Shown here piece after piece: positions 1 to 6,863 of a DNA stretch of 9,699 bases; the stretch's first letter is position 1, and each line of letters opens with the position of its first letter. The notes under the pieces are model-generated. The model searched no databases. It was not told the origin of the DNA and saw only the letters and a program-made list of their open reading frames with translations. The stretch is taken from positions 1 through 9,699 of the forward strand of contig JAUHYJ010000094.1 in assembly GCA_030425785.1 (NCBI GenBank), in the 5' to 3' direction. The position numbers were made by a program, and so were the translations under genes. This stretch comes from Acidimicrobiia bacterium (GTDB taxonomy: Bacteria; Actinomycetota; Acidimicrobiia; Acidimicrobiales; Ilumatobacteraceae).

Positions 1-906
1 GTCGGCCCGCTCATCGCGCCCCCGAGCGGGCCACTGGCACGCGCGCTGGGGTCGCTCGAGCCTGGTGAGTCGTGGCTCGTCGAACCACGACCGCTCGACG
101 ACACCGGCCGGCTCTGGTCGCCAGGTGTCCGCGTCGGCGTCCGGCCGGGCAGCTGGTTCCACCGGACGGAATGCTTCGGTCCGGTGCTCGGCGTCATCCG
201 CGCCGACGATCTCGACCACGCGATCAGCATCCAGAACAACGTCGACTTCGGGCTGACGGGAGGCATCCACTCGCTCGATCCCGACGAGGTCGCACACTGG
301 GTCGATCGGGTCGAGGTCGGCAACGCGTACGTGAACCGCAGCACCACCGGCGCCGTCGTCCGGCGCCAGCCGTTCGGAGGCTGGAAGCATTCGGCGGTCG
401 GCCCGGGCGCGAAGGCCGGCGGACCGAACTACCTGCTCCAGTTCGCCGGGTTCGCCGAGCCGGACACCGTCGATCCGAGTCGAGTGCGGGCCTCGTACGA
501 GGCCGCGTGGCGCGACGAGTTCGCCGTCGGCCACGACCCGACCGGGCTCCGGGCCGAGTCGAACGTGCTGCGCTACCGCCCCGTCGAGCGCGTCGTCGTC
601 CGTCACACCGCCGGACACGAACGCGACGTCGCCCGGCTGCGAGCCGCCGCCGACGTCACCGGCGTCACCCTCGTCGAGTCATCTGCCGATGCGATCCCGA
701 CCGACGAGTTCGTGGCCTCGCTGCGACCGGGCGACCGCGTGCGTCTGCTGGGGGTCGACGACGAGCTCGCCGCCCTGGTCGAGTGCCGCGCCTGGTTCGA
801 CGTCACCGCCCCGAGCACGTCCGGCCGCGTCGAGCTCCTGAAGTGGGTGCGCGAGCAGGCGGTGTCGACGACCGTCCACCGTCACGGTCGCCTGCCGAGC
901 GACTGA
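1..906 (+). CDS. putA: PutA-type L-glutamate gamma-semialdehyde (P5C) dehydrogenase, C-terminal part
   Basis: Open from the window edge, so the 5' end is missing; 301 residues are visible. They hold the end of an aldehyde dehydrogenase fold: ECFGPVL at residues 57-63 (cofactor-side EEIFGPVL motif), then GNAYVNRSTTGAVVRRQPFGGWK at about 107-129 and GPGAKAGGPNY just after, a combination diagnostic of delta-1-pyrroline-5-carboxylate dehydrogenases. The catalytic Cys motif lies upstream, outside the window. The enzyme oxidises glutamate semialdehyde to glutamate with NAD+ in proline degradation. About 140 further residues follow the dehydrogenase, ending in ELLKWVREQAVSTTVHRHG. That tail resembles the C-terminal domain of actinobacterial bifunctional PutA, so a proline dehydrogenase domain probably lies upstream (inference). 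A monofunctional PruA/RocA with the same tail is the alternative. It ends one base before the convergent neighbour. Confidence 0.82.
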   Translation, partial: VGPLIAPPSGPLARALGSLEPGESWLVEPRPLDDTGRLWSPGVRVGVRPGSWFHRTECFGPVLGVIRADDLDHAISIQNNVDFGLTGGIHSLDPDEVAHWVDRVEVGNAYVNRSTTGAVVRRQPFGGWKHSAVGPGAKAGGPNYLLQFAGFAEPDTVDPSRVRASYEAAWRDEFAVGHDPTGLRAESNVLRYRPVERVVVRHTAGHERDVARLRAAADVTGVTLVESSADAIPTDEFVASLRPGDRVRLLGVDDELAALVECRAWFDVTAPSTSGRVELLKWVREQAVSTTVHRHGRLPSD

Positions 907-907
907 G

Positions 908-1681
908 TCAGCCGGGCCGGCCGAACGCGTCGCGCACCGGCGCATAGTGGTCGTCGTCGACCGGCACGAAGCGATCGAGGGCCGAATCGGCCAGCTCTGA
1001 CCGAGCGGCCGGATCGTCGTTGAGCGCGAGCACCGCAGCGCGCACCGTCGCCATGAGCTCGGGGTCGAGGTCGGCCCGGGCGACGAGCGGTTGGGTCGGC
1101 CAGGGCCCGAGCCGCTCGATCAGCCGCAGCCCCGCCACCGCCGGATCGTGTCGGGCCCGTCCGGTTCGCACGACCGAGTCGATGACGGCGGCGTCGACCT
1201 CGCCGCCGAGGAGTGCGTCGAGCGAGCGATGGTGCCCACCGGTGAAGACGAGCTCCGCGAAGTCGTCCGGCGACGCACCCGCCCGTTCGATCGCGTGGCG
1301 GAGCGCGAAGTGACCGCTCAGGCTCACCAGGTCGTTGCAGGCGATCCGGCGACCGCGCAGATCGTCGAGCGTCCGAGCGGGGTCGTCGCCGCGCACGACG
1401 AGATCGCCGAAGTAGATCGGCCGACCGTCGCTGTCGGGATCGTCGGGCACCCAGCCGACCCCGGCGAGCCGGACGCTCGGGCGGTCGCCGCGCAGCGCGA
1501 GGTCGACGAACGAGGTCGAGCAGATCCATCCGAGGTCGTAGGTGCCCTCGGCGAAGGGGTCGTCGCCCGGCGACGGTCCCGACGTGGTCGTGTCGAACAC
1601 GACCTCGGCGCCGACGGCCGCACCGATGATCTCGAACAGCGACTCGGGGAACCCCGGCGACATGTAGGAGATCAGGCGCAC
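908..1681 (-). CDS. PhnD-like (type 2 periplasmic-binding fold) solute-binding protein, no signal peptide
   Basis: A 257-residue protein starting at GTG 1681. The start is chosen because the first beta strand ([20 protein letters not shown]) begins there and a TACGGT -10-like box sits 8 bases upstream; the longer frame to 1864 would run across the proS start and codes for unstructured Arg-rich sequence. Visible features fit the phosphate/phosphonate-binding PhnD family (PF12974-like): [15 protein letters not shown] (48-62), a domain-crossing segment [21 protein letters not shown] (107-127), and [11 protein letters not shown] (159-169). No signal peptide, lipobox or membrane helix is seen and no ABC permease or ATPase for uptake lies next to it, so it may be a cytosolic ligand sensor rather than a transporter component (inference). 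Its ligand cannot be read from sequence. Convergent with putA, divergent from proS. Confidence 0.72.
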   Translation of the reverse strand: MRLISYMSPGFPESLFEIIGAAVGAEVVFDTTTSGPSPGDDPFAEGTYDLGWICSTSFVDLALRGDRPSVRLAGVGWVPDDPDSDGRPIYFGDLVVRGDDPARTLDDLRGRRIACNDLVSLSGHFALRHAIERAGASPDDFAELVFTGGHHRSLDALLGGEVDAAVIDSVVRTGRARHDPAVAGLRLIERLGPWPTQPLVARADLDPELMATVRAAVLALNDDPAARSELADSALDRFVPVDDDHYAPVRDAFGRPG

Positions 1682-1689
1682 GAGCGGCC

Positions 1690-1695
1690 ACCGTA
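1690..1695 (-). promoter_or_regulatory. Candidate -10 box for the PhnD-like gene
   Basis: On the minus strand the hexamer TACGGT (TANNNT type) ends 8 bases before the GTG start at 1681. Transcription would begin about two bases before the start codon, giving an almost leaderless mRNA. No convincing -35 box or ribosome binding site is visible. Pattern-based inference only. Confidence 0.4.
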
Positions 1696-1752
1696 GCGTC
1701 GCGCCCGACCCGCTCGGACGGCGGCGACGCGACGGCCGACACGGCGCAACGT

Positions 1753-1760
1753 CCACGTGG
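1753..1760. repeat. 8-bp perfect palindrome CCACGTGG in the divergent promoter region
   Basis: CCACGTGG lies in the 109-base gap between the divergent PhnD-like gene and proS, roughly where the -35 region of proS would be. It could be a small operator, but an 8-bp palindrome is easily found by chance in GC-rich DNA. Confidence 0.25.
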
Positions 1761-1778
1761 GGCCCGGCGACGCCCGGG

Positions 1779-1784
1779 TATCGT
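1779..1784 (+). promoter_or_regulatory. Candidate -10 box of a leaderless proS promoter
   Basis: TATCGT ends six bases before GTG 1791, which puts the expected transcription start on or next to the first base of the start codon. There is no ribosome binding site in front of proS. TANNNT boxes at this distance are a hallmark of leaderless transcripts in Actinobacteria. No clear -35 box is seen. Confidence 0.55.
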
Positions 1785-1790
1785 CGCAGC

Positions 1791-3557
1791 GTGCTGCGAA
1801 TGTCGACCCTGTTCCTCCGCACCCTTCGTGATGATCCCTCGGACGCGGAGGTGCCGTCGCACAAGCTGCTCGTTCGTGCCGGCTACATCCGCCGGGCGGC
1901 ACCCGGCGGGTTCTCGTGGCTGCCGCTCGGGTGGATCGTGTACCGCAACGTCGAGCGCGTCGTGCGCGAGGAGATGGACGCCGCCGGCTTCCAGGAGGTC
2001 CACTTCCCGGCGCTGTTGCCGAAGGAACCGTACGAGGCGTCCGGGCGCTGGGTCGACTACGGCGACAACCTGTTCCGCCTGCAGGACCGCCACGGCGCCG
2101 ACTTCCTGCTCGCGCCGACGCACGAGGAGATGTTCGCCCTGCTCGTCAAGAGCCTGTACGCGTCGTACAAGGATCTGCCGCTCAGCATCTACCAGATCCA
2201 GACCAAGTACCGCGACGAGGCCCGTCCGCGCGCCGGCCTGCTGCGCGGCCGCGAGTTCGTCATGAAGGACTCGTACAGCTTCGACGTCGACCAGGCCGGT
2301 CTGCAGGCGTCGTACGACCGCCACCGCGCGGCGTACATCCGCACCTTCGACCGACTGGGTCTGCCCACCGTGATCGTGTCCGCGATGTCGGGGGCGATGG
2401 GTGGCTCGGCGTCCGAGGAGTTCCTCACCCCGCTCGACGTCGGCGAGGACACCTACGTGCGCTGCACCTCGTGCGGCTACGCGGCCAACGTCGAAGCGGT
2501 GCGGGTGCCCGTCCCCGAGTCGCAGCCCGTCGACGGGCTGCCCGAGGCCGTCGTGCACGACACGCCCGGCACGCCCACCATCGCCACCCTGGTCGACTAC
2601 CTCAACGAGCACGAGCCGAGAGCCGACGGCACGTGGACGGCCGCCGACACGATGAAGAACGTCGTCGTCAAGCTGCGCCACCCCGACGGATCGGTCGAGC
2701 CGCTCGCCATCGGCGTACCCGGCGACCGCGAGGTCGACGAGAAGCGGCTGGCCGCCCACGTCGAACCCGCCGAGCTCGAACCCTTCGACGAGGCCGACTT
2801 CGCCCGGTACCCGACGCTCGTGAAGGGCTACATCGGCCCGGGCGCGCTCGGCACCGACGGCACGTCGGGCATCCGGTTCCTGACCGACCCCCGCATCGTG
2901 CCCGGCACGAGGTGGGTCACGGGCGCCAACGAGGACGGTCGTCACGTCGTCGACCTCGTGTTCGGGCGCGATTTCACCTCCGACGGCACGATCGAGGCCG
3001 CCGAGGTCCGCGCCGGCGATGTCTGTCCGAACTGTGGGAGCGACGTCGAGATCGCCCGCGGCATCGAGATGGGCCACATCTTCCAGCTCGGCACCAAGTA
3101 CGCCGAGGCGCTGGGGCTCCAGGTGCAGGACGAGTCGGGCAAGCTCGTCACGGTCACCATGGGGTCGTACGGCATCGGCGTGTCGCGCGCGGTCGCCGCG
3201 ATCGCCGAGACGAACCACGACGAGCACGGCCTCGTGTGGCCCCGCGAGGTCGCGCCCGCCGACGTGCACCTGGTCATCGCCGGCAAGGAGGGCGGCCCGC
3301 AGCGGCCCGTCGCCGAGCAGCTGGCGGCCGACCTCGAGGCGGCGGGCCTGCGCGTGCTGTTCGACGACCGTGAGGGCGTGTCGCCCGGCGTGCGGTTCAA
3401 GGACGCCGAACTGATCGGTGTGCCGACGATCGTCGTGTGCGGTCGCGGCATCGACGCCGACGACCCGACCGACAGCATGGTCGAGGTCAAGGACCGACGC
3501 AGCGGCGAGCGGGTCGACGTGCCGCTCGCCGACGTGGTCGCGCACTGCGCCCGCTGA
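1791..3557 (+). CDS. proS: Proline--tRNA ligase, bacterial type with editing insertion
   Basis: Class II synthetase that charges tRNA-Pro with proline in the cytoplasm. 588 residues, a normal length for bacterial ProRS carrying the INS editing domain. N-terminal family signature [11 protein letters not shown] at 3-13; motif 1 region around 55-80; motif 2 [19 protein letters not shown] at 138-156 followed by [12 protein letters not shown] editing domain roughly 225-385, which in this family removes mischarged alanine; motif 3 [15 protein letters not shown] at 456-470; anticodon-binding domain from about 484 ([16 protein letters not shown]) to the end. CxxC pairs at 225-228 (CTSC) and 412-415 (CPNC) bracket the insertion. 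GTG 1791 is preferred to ATG 1800 because homologues begin three residues before RMS and the -10 box fits a leaderless start there. It is followed by a 92-base gap holding the next promoter. Confidence 0.97.
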   Translation: MLRMSTLFLRTLRDDPSDAEVPSHKLLVRAGYIRRAAPGGFSWLPLGWIVYRNVERVVREEMDAAGFQEVHFPALLPKEPYEASGRWVDYGDNLFRLQDRHGADFLLAPTHEEMFALLVKSLYASYKDLPLSIYQIQTKYRDEARPRAGLLRGREFVMKDSYSFDVDQAGLQASYDRHRAAYIRTFDRLGLPTVIVSAMSGAMGGSASEEFLTPLDVGEDTYVRCTSCGYAANVEAVRVPVPESQPVDGLPEAVVHDTPGTPTIATLVDYLNEHEPRADGTWTAADTMKNVVVKLRHPDGSVEPLAIGVPGDREVDEKRLAAHVEPAELEPFDEADFARYPTLVKGYIGPGALGTDGTSGIRFLTDPRIVPGTRWVTGANEDGRHVVDLVFGRDFTSDGTIEAAEVRAGDVCPNCGSDVEIARGIEMGHIFQLGTKYAEALGLQVQDESGKLVTVTMGSYGIGVSRAVAAIAETNHDEHGLVWPREVAPADVHLVIAGKEGGPQRPVAEQLAADLEAAGLRVLFDDREGVSPGVRFKDAELIGVPTIVVCGRGIDADDPTDSMVEVKDRRSGERVDVPLADVVAHCAR

Positions 3558-3590
3558 CGGCCGCCGCGCACCACCGCTCGCGACGACGGT

Positions 3591-3620
3591 TTGGCACTCC
3601 CGTCAGATTGCGGACAAGAT
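3591..3620 (+). promoter_or_regulatory. Candidate promoter of the ABC exporter operon
   Basis: TTGGCA at 3591-3596 is a good -35 match; CAAGAT at 3615-3620, 18 bases further on, is a weak -10 match. The proposed -10 lies inside the inverted repeat at 3607-3631, so a protein bound there would block RNA polymerase. The pairing of the two boxes is inference. Confidence 0.4.
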
Positions 3621-3631
3621 CTGTCCGCAAT
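3607..3631. promoter_or_regulatory. Perfect inverted repeat, probable operator of the exporter operon
   Basis: Arms ATTGCGGACA (3607-3616) and TGTCCGCAAT (3622-3631) are perfect reverse complements separated by the 5-base spacer AGATC. It sits 18 bases before the ATG of the ATPase gene and overlaps the likely promoter. The size and symmetry are those of a site for a dimeric repressor. The only regulator in the neighbourhood is the WYL protein encoded as third gene of the same operon, so autoregulation is the simplest model (inference). It is unlikely to be a terminator: there is no T-tract, and its AT-rich ends make it stand out from the GC-rich surroundings. Confidence 0.72.
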
Positions 3632-3649
3632 GTCGTCGATGATGTCGCC

Positions 3650-4705
3650 ATGACCGACACCCTGCAACCAGCGCACGGCATGGCCCGCCCAACCGCGCCC
3701 CCCACCCCCGACGCCGCCATCGAGGCCCGGTCGCTCGGCCGCTCGTTCGGCGACCTCACCGCCGTCGACGGCGTCGACCTCACCATCGGCGCCGGTGAGA
3801 TCTACGGCCTGCTCGGCCCGAACGGCGCCGGCAAGTCGACGACCGTCCGCATGCTCTGCACCCTGCTCGCACCGACGAGCGGGTCGGCCCGCGTCGCGGG
3901 TCACGACGTGGTCACCGAGGCGTCCGATGTCCGCCTGCGCATCGGTGCGGCGTTGCAGGAGGCCGCGCTCGACCCCAAGCAGAGCGGTACCGAACTCCTC
4001 CGGCTCCAGGGCCGGCTGTACGGACTGACCTCCACCGAGGTCGACGAGCGGGTGGGCCAGCTCACCGAGATGATCGATCTCGGCGACGCCATGGGCCGGC
4101 CGATCGCCACGTACTCGGGCGGGATGAAGCGTCGACTCGACCTGGCCGCCGCGCTCGTGCACAACCCCGACGTCCTGTTCCTCGACGAGCCCACCACCGG
4201 GCTCGACCCCGTGAGCCGTGCACGTGTGTGGGACGAGGTCCGGCTGCTGAACGAGCAGCTCGGCATGACGATCCTGCTCACCACGCAGTACCTCGAGGAG
4301 GCCGACGCCCTCGCTCACCGGGTCGGCATCATCGACGGTGGCGCACTGGTCGCCGAGGGCACGCCGGCGGAGCTCAAGCGCAGCGTCGGCGACGACCTCG
4401 TCATCGCACGGCTCGACGACCGACTCGACACGGCCGATGCCGAGCGGCTCCTCGCCGACCTCGACGTGACCGTCGTCGACGCCGTCGGTGACGAGCTCGT
4501 CCTGTCGACGGCCGTCGGTGCCGAGACGATCGGGCCCGTCGCCGTGGCCCTCGCCGCCGCGGGCATCACCCTGCGCGACCTCACGTTGCGCACGCCGACC
4601 CTGGACGACGTGTTCCTCGAGATGACCGGCAACCGCCTCGACGCCGGACACCTCGACGGCGAGCACGAACGAACCGGGCACGAGCCGGAAGGAGCCGGGC
4701 GATGA
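3650..4705 (+). CDS. ABC exporter ATP-binding protein, DrrA-like
   Basis: 351 residues, the nucleotide-binding subunit of a two-gene ABC-2 efflux system. Walker A GPNGAGKST (56-64), Q-loop Q103, signature YSGGM (155-159), Walker B VLFLDE (175-180), D-loop TGLD (183-186). The H-loop position reads TTQYLEEAD with Gln213 in place of His, as is usual in the DrrA drug-resistance subgroup. After about residue 245 comes the C-terminal regulatory domain of that subgroup, ending LRTPTLDDVFLEMTG before a charged tail. Start ATG 3650 is taken because the family N-terminus follows shortly and the upstream in-frame extension runs through the operator and the end of proS; ATG 3680 is a possible alternative. 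No strong ribosome binding site is seen. Its stop overlaps the permease start. The exported substrate is unknown. Confidence 0.93.
   Translation: MTDTLQPAHGMARPTAPPTPDAAIEARSLGRSFGDLTAVDGVDLTIGAGEIYGLLGPNGAGKSTTVRMLCTLLAPTSGSARVAGHDVVTEASDVRLRIGAALQEAALDPKQSGTELLRLQGRLYGLTSTEVDERVGQLTEMIDLGDAMGRPIATYSGGMKRRLDLAAALVHNPDVLFLDEPTTGLDPVSRARVWDEVRLLNEQLGMTILLTTQYLEEADALAHRVGIIDGGALVAEGTPAELKRSVGDDLVIARLDDRLDTADAERLLADLDVTVVDAVGDELVLSTAVGAETIGPVAVALAAAGITLRDLTLRTPTLDDVFLEMTGNRLDAGHLDGEHERTGHEPEGAGR
4687..4694 (+). promoter_or_regulatory. Strong ribosome binding site for the permease gene
   Basis: GGAAGGAG, 7 bases before ATG 4702 and inside the end of the ATPase gene. It fixes the permease start at 4702 and supports coupled translation of the two subunits. 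Confidence 0.75.
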
Positions 4706-5523
4706 ACTCGACGGTCACCACACCCGCTGCTCAGCTCCGTTCCTCTGCGGTGCGGGCACGACCGACCGGGTTCGCCCACGACGTCCTCACCATCGCCGGG
4801 CGCTCGCTCCGGGCGGTTCCCCGCGACCTCGAGGCCGTCATCCCGCCGGTGCTCATCGCGGTGTTCTTCTTCGTCGTCAACATCGCCACGCTCGAACGGC
4901 TCACCGAGAGCACGATCGGCGGGTTCGACTACACGGCGTTCCAGATGCCGACCGCCGTCCTGCTCGGCGTCACCGGCGTGTCACGCGCTCCGGCGCTCGT
5001 GCTCGACGTGCAGAACGGCTACTTCGATCGACTCCTGATGACGCCGATGAAGCGGACGGCGATCCTGCTCGGCCATCTCGTCGCCGACGTCGCGGTCGCC
5101 GCATGTCTGACGATCCCGATCCTGGCGCTCGGCCTCGCACTCGGCTCGGGCTTCGAGACCGGGCTCGCCGGCCTGGTCGTCTTCGTCATCGGCGCAGCAT
5201 CGTGGAGTCTCGCGTTCGCCGGCTTCGGGTACGCCGTCGCGCTCAAGACCGGCAACCCGGCTGCCGTCCAGTCGATGTTCCTGCTGTTCTTCCCGTTCCT
5301 GTTCCTCACGACGTCGTACGTGCCCCGTGAGCAGCTCTCGGGATGGCTCGACGTGGCAGCGACGTTCAACCCGGTCACCTACATCCTCGACGGGATGCGG
5401 TCGCTCGCGACCGACGGGTGGAGCATCGACGTCCTGTGGGCGTTCACCGCGATCGCCCTCGTCGGGGCGGCCAGCATCTCGATGTGCCTCGCGGCACTCC
5501 GTGGACGGGTGAAGGCCGGCTAG
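4702..5523 (+). CDS. ABC-2 type exporter permease, DrrB-like
   Basis: 273-residue inner-membrane partner of the preceding ATPase. About six hydrophobic segments are visible: 45-64, 80-98 (weaker), 120-146, 154-181, 188-206 and 243-266. The ABC-2 family hallmark NPVTYILDGMRSL (223-235) stands between the last two, and NGYFDRLLMTPMKR (105-118) is the typical cytoplasmic loop that contacts the ATPase. The start ATG overlaps the ATPase stop (ATGA at 4702-4705), so the subunits should be made together in fixed ratio. It is followed directly by the regulator, whose GTG shares one base with this stop. Drug, lipid or secondary-metabolite export are all possible; nothing in the sequence decides between them. 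Confidence 0.93.
   Translation: MNSTVTTPAAQLRSSAVRARPTGFAHDVLTIAGRSLRAVPRDLEAVIPPVLIAVFFFVVNIATLERLTESTIGGFDYTAFQMPTAVLLGVTGVSRAPALVLDVQNGYFDRLLMTPMKRTAILLGHLVADVAVAACLTIPILALGLALGSGFETGLAGLVVFVIGAASWSLAFAGFGYAVALKTGNPAAVQSMFLLFFPFLFLTTSYVPREQLSGWLDVAATFNPVTYILDGMRSLATDGWSIDVLWAFTAIALVGAASISMCLAALRGRVKAG
5511..5515 (+). promoter_or_regulatory. Ribosome binding site for the WYL regulator
   Basis: GAAGG seven bases before GTG 5523, within the last codons of the permease gene. It supports the GTG start over internal alternatives. Confidence 0.55.
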
Positions 5524-6473
5524 TGGCCGATCCGACCGCCCGCACGCTCGCCTTGCTGGCGTTGCTCCAGACGCACCGGCACTGGACCGGCGCGGACCTG
5601 GCTCGTCGCCTCGAGGTGAGCGAGCGGACGGTCCGGCGCGACATCGACCGGCTCCGAGCACTCGGGTACCCGGTGCACGCCGCGCCGGGGCTCGACGGCG
5701 GGTACCAGCTCGCTGCCGGCACGCACCTCCCGCCCCTCGTCGTCGACGACGAGGAAGCCGTCGCCCTCGCGGTGGGGCTGCGCGCCGCCGCAGGCGCCGC
5801 GATCGAGGGCATCGACGAGACCACCGTCCGAGTGATGGCGAAGCTCGAGCAGGTGCTCCCGGACCGGCTCCGCCGGCGCGTCGATGCGCTGCACTCGAAC
5901 GTCGAGGTGCTGCGTTGGCGCTCGCCCGACCAGGTACCCGCCCGCCACCTCGCCACCCTCGCCACCGCATGCCGCGACCGGGAGGAAGTGCGCTTCGACT
6001 ACACGCGCCGCGACGGCGACACCGCCCGACGCCTCGTCCAACCGCTCCAGATGGTCTCGGTCGGCCAGCGTTGGTACCTCGTCGCGTGGGACGTCCGCCG
6101 AGCCGACTGGCGTACGTTCCGCGTCGACCGGATGGCATCGCCCACGCTCGCCGGTGCTCGGTTCGTCCCGCGCGAGCTGCCCGCCGCGAGCGCCGCCGAC
6201 TTCGTCACCGCCGGGCTGCGAGCCGCCCGAGAGGAGTTCGTCGCGCTCGTGACCGTCGAGGCCGAGCGGCTCGACGAGGTGGCGAGCTGGTTCGGCAACC
6301 ACATGACGCGCGTCGAGGGCACACCGAAGCAGCTGCGCGTCACGTCCGACACCACGGCGTGGCTGGCCGGCATGATCGCGGTGCTGGCGACCAGCTTCGA
6401 CATCGTCGTCGACGAAGCGCCCGCCGAGGTCAGATCACTGCTCGAGGCCGCAGCCGGGCGGCTGACGACCTGA
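5523..6473 (+). CDS. HTH and WYL-domain transcriptional regulator (YafY/DeoR-like)
   Basis: 316 residues from GTG 5523, which shares one base with the permease stop and has GAAGG upstream. Winged helix-turn-helix at about 7-48 (TLALLALLQTHRHWTGADLARRLEVSERTV then RRDIDRLRALGYP) and wing to about 62; WYL domain about 135-205 containing the W184-Y185-L186 triad and the DWRTFRVDRM segment; WCX C-terminal domain about 235-313. Such proteins bind DNA as dimers or as two-HTH pairs, and the WYL domain is thought to sense a ligand or nucleic acid. As the last gene of the exporter operon it probably binds the palindrome at 3607-3631 and autoregulates export (inference). It converges with the small membrane protein gene, 19 bases away, with no obvious terminator hairpin between them. 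Confidence 0.94.
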   Translation: MADPTARTLALLALLQTHRHWTGADLARRLEVSERTVRRDIDRLRALGYPVHAAPGLDGGYQLAAGTHLPPLVVDDEEAVALAVGLRAAAGAAIEGIDETTVRVMAKLEQVLPDRLRRRVDALHSNVEVLRWRSPDQVPARHLATLATACRDREEVRFDYTRRDGDTARRLVQPLQMVSVGQRWYLVAWDVRRADWRTFRVDRMASPTLAGARFVPRELPAASAADFVTAGLRAAREEFVALVTVEAERLDEVASWFGNHMTRVEGTPKQLRVTSDTTAWLAGMIAVLATSFDIVVDEAPAEVRSLLEAAAGRLTT

Positions 6474-6492
6474 CCGACACGACCAGGAGCGA

Positions 6493-6801
6493 TCAGGCGG
6501 GGACGTCGTGCGTCGAGCGTTCGCCGTCGCGCTCGGCGTCGCGTGCGGTCGTGTACTCGGCCCAGCCGGCGACGAACAACAGCAGCGTCGTCATGGCGAT
6601 CGTCATCGCGAACAGTCCGAGGGCCTGACCGACCTCGGTGCGTTCACCGACCAGGTCGGTCTCGGTGATGAGCACGAGCGAGCCGATGGCACCCAGCACG
6701 AACGTCAAGGCGGCGACGAATCGCACCGCCTTGACCGCCGTGGCGGGGTTCGAGAGTGGGGCGGACGGGCCGCTGGGGACGTCGAACGACGAACTGGTCA
6801 C
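6493..6801 (-). CDS. Small two-helix membrane protein of unknown function
   Basis: 102 residues from GTG 6801. A polar N-terminus rich in Ser and Pro (1-20) is followed by two hydrophobic helices at about 28-48 and 60-82, joined by an acidic loop TETDLVGERTEVGQ, and a charged C-terminal tail AEYTTARDAERDGERSTHD. I do not recognise the family. The frame stays open upstream, but that part is antisense-like Arg-rich sequence out of frame with the acyl-CoA ligase, so the short form is preferred. A TTGCAA / CATCGT pair ends six bases before the GTG and would give a leaderless transcript. It lies 62 bases downstream of the ligase gene on the same strand, so co-transcription from there is also possible. 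Confidence 0.68.
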   Translation of the reverse strand: MTSSSFDVPSGPSAPLSNPATAVKAVRFVAALTFVLGAIGSLVLITETDLVGERTEVGQALGLFAMTIAMTTLLLFVAGWAEYTTARDAERDGERSTHDVPA

Positions 6802-6807
6802 CAGCGA

Positions 6808-6836
6808 ACGATGCGCCTGCGCACACGCGATTGCAA
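6808..6836 (-). promoter_or_regulatory. Candidate promoter of the small membrane protein gene
   Basis: On the minus strand TTGCAA (6831-6836) and CATCGT (6808-6813) are separated by exactly 17 bases. The -10-like box ends six bases before GTG 6801, the same arrangement as the TATCGT box in front of proS. No ribosome binding site is seen, which fits a leaderless start. Confidence 0.45.
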
Positions 6837-6863
6837 GCGGTTTCTCGACGACCGGCCCCGAGG

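Noticed and set aside
72..947. Plus-strand open frame of 291 codons overlapping putA in another frame
   Set aside because: More than a third Arg, and it overlaps the frame that carries the aldehyde dehydrogenase motifs.
1682..1864. N-terminal extension of the PhnD-like protein to 1864
   Set aside because: It would overlap the start of proS and adds an Arg-rich, structureless segment that is not a signal peptide.
882..3545. Minus-strand open frame of 887 codons covering proS
   Set aside because: It is antisense to a full, well-recognised proS and to part of the PhnD-like gene. The product is low-complexity Arg/Val/Asp-rich sequence, as expected from GC-rich codon mirroring.
3607..3631. The palindrome as a rho-independent terminator of proS
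   Set aside because: No T-tract follows, it lies about 50 bases past the stop codon and close to the next gene, and it overlaps a -35/-10-like pair. An operator fits better.
2942..4681. Minus-strand open frame of 579 codons across proS and the ABC ATPase
   Set aside because: Antisense to two recognised genes and without any domain-like sequence; a composition artefact.
4981..6138. Minus-strand open frame of 385 codons opposite the permease and WYL genes
   Set aside because: Arg/Gly-rich composition with no recognisable fold; the opposite strand carries clear permease and WYL motifs.
6471..6495. Terminator between the convergent WYL and small membrane protein genes
   Set aside because: The 19-base gap contains no stable stem; only a 5-base CCTGA/TCAGG match around the stop codons is present.
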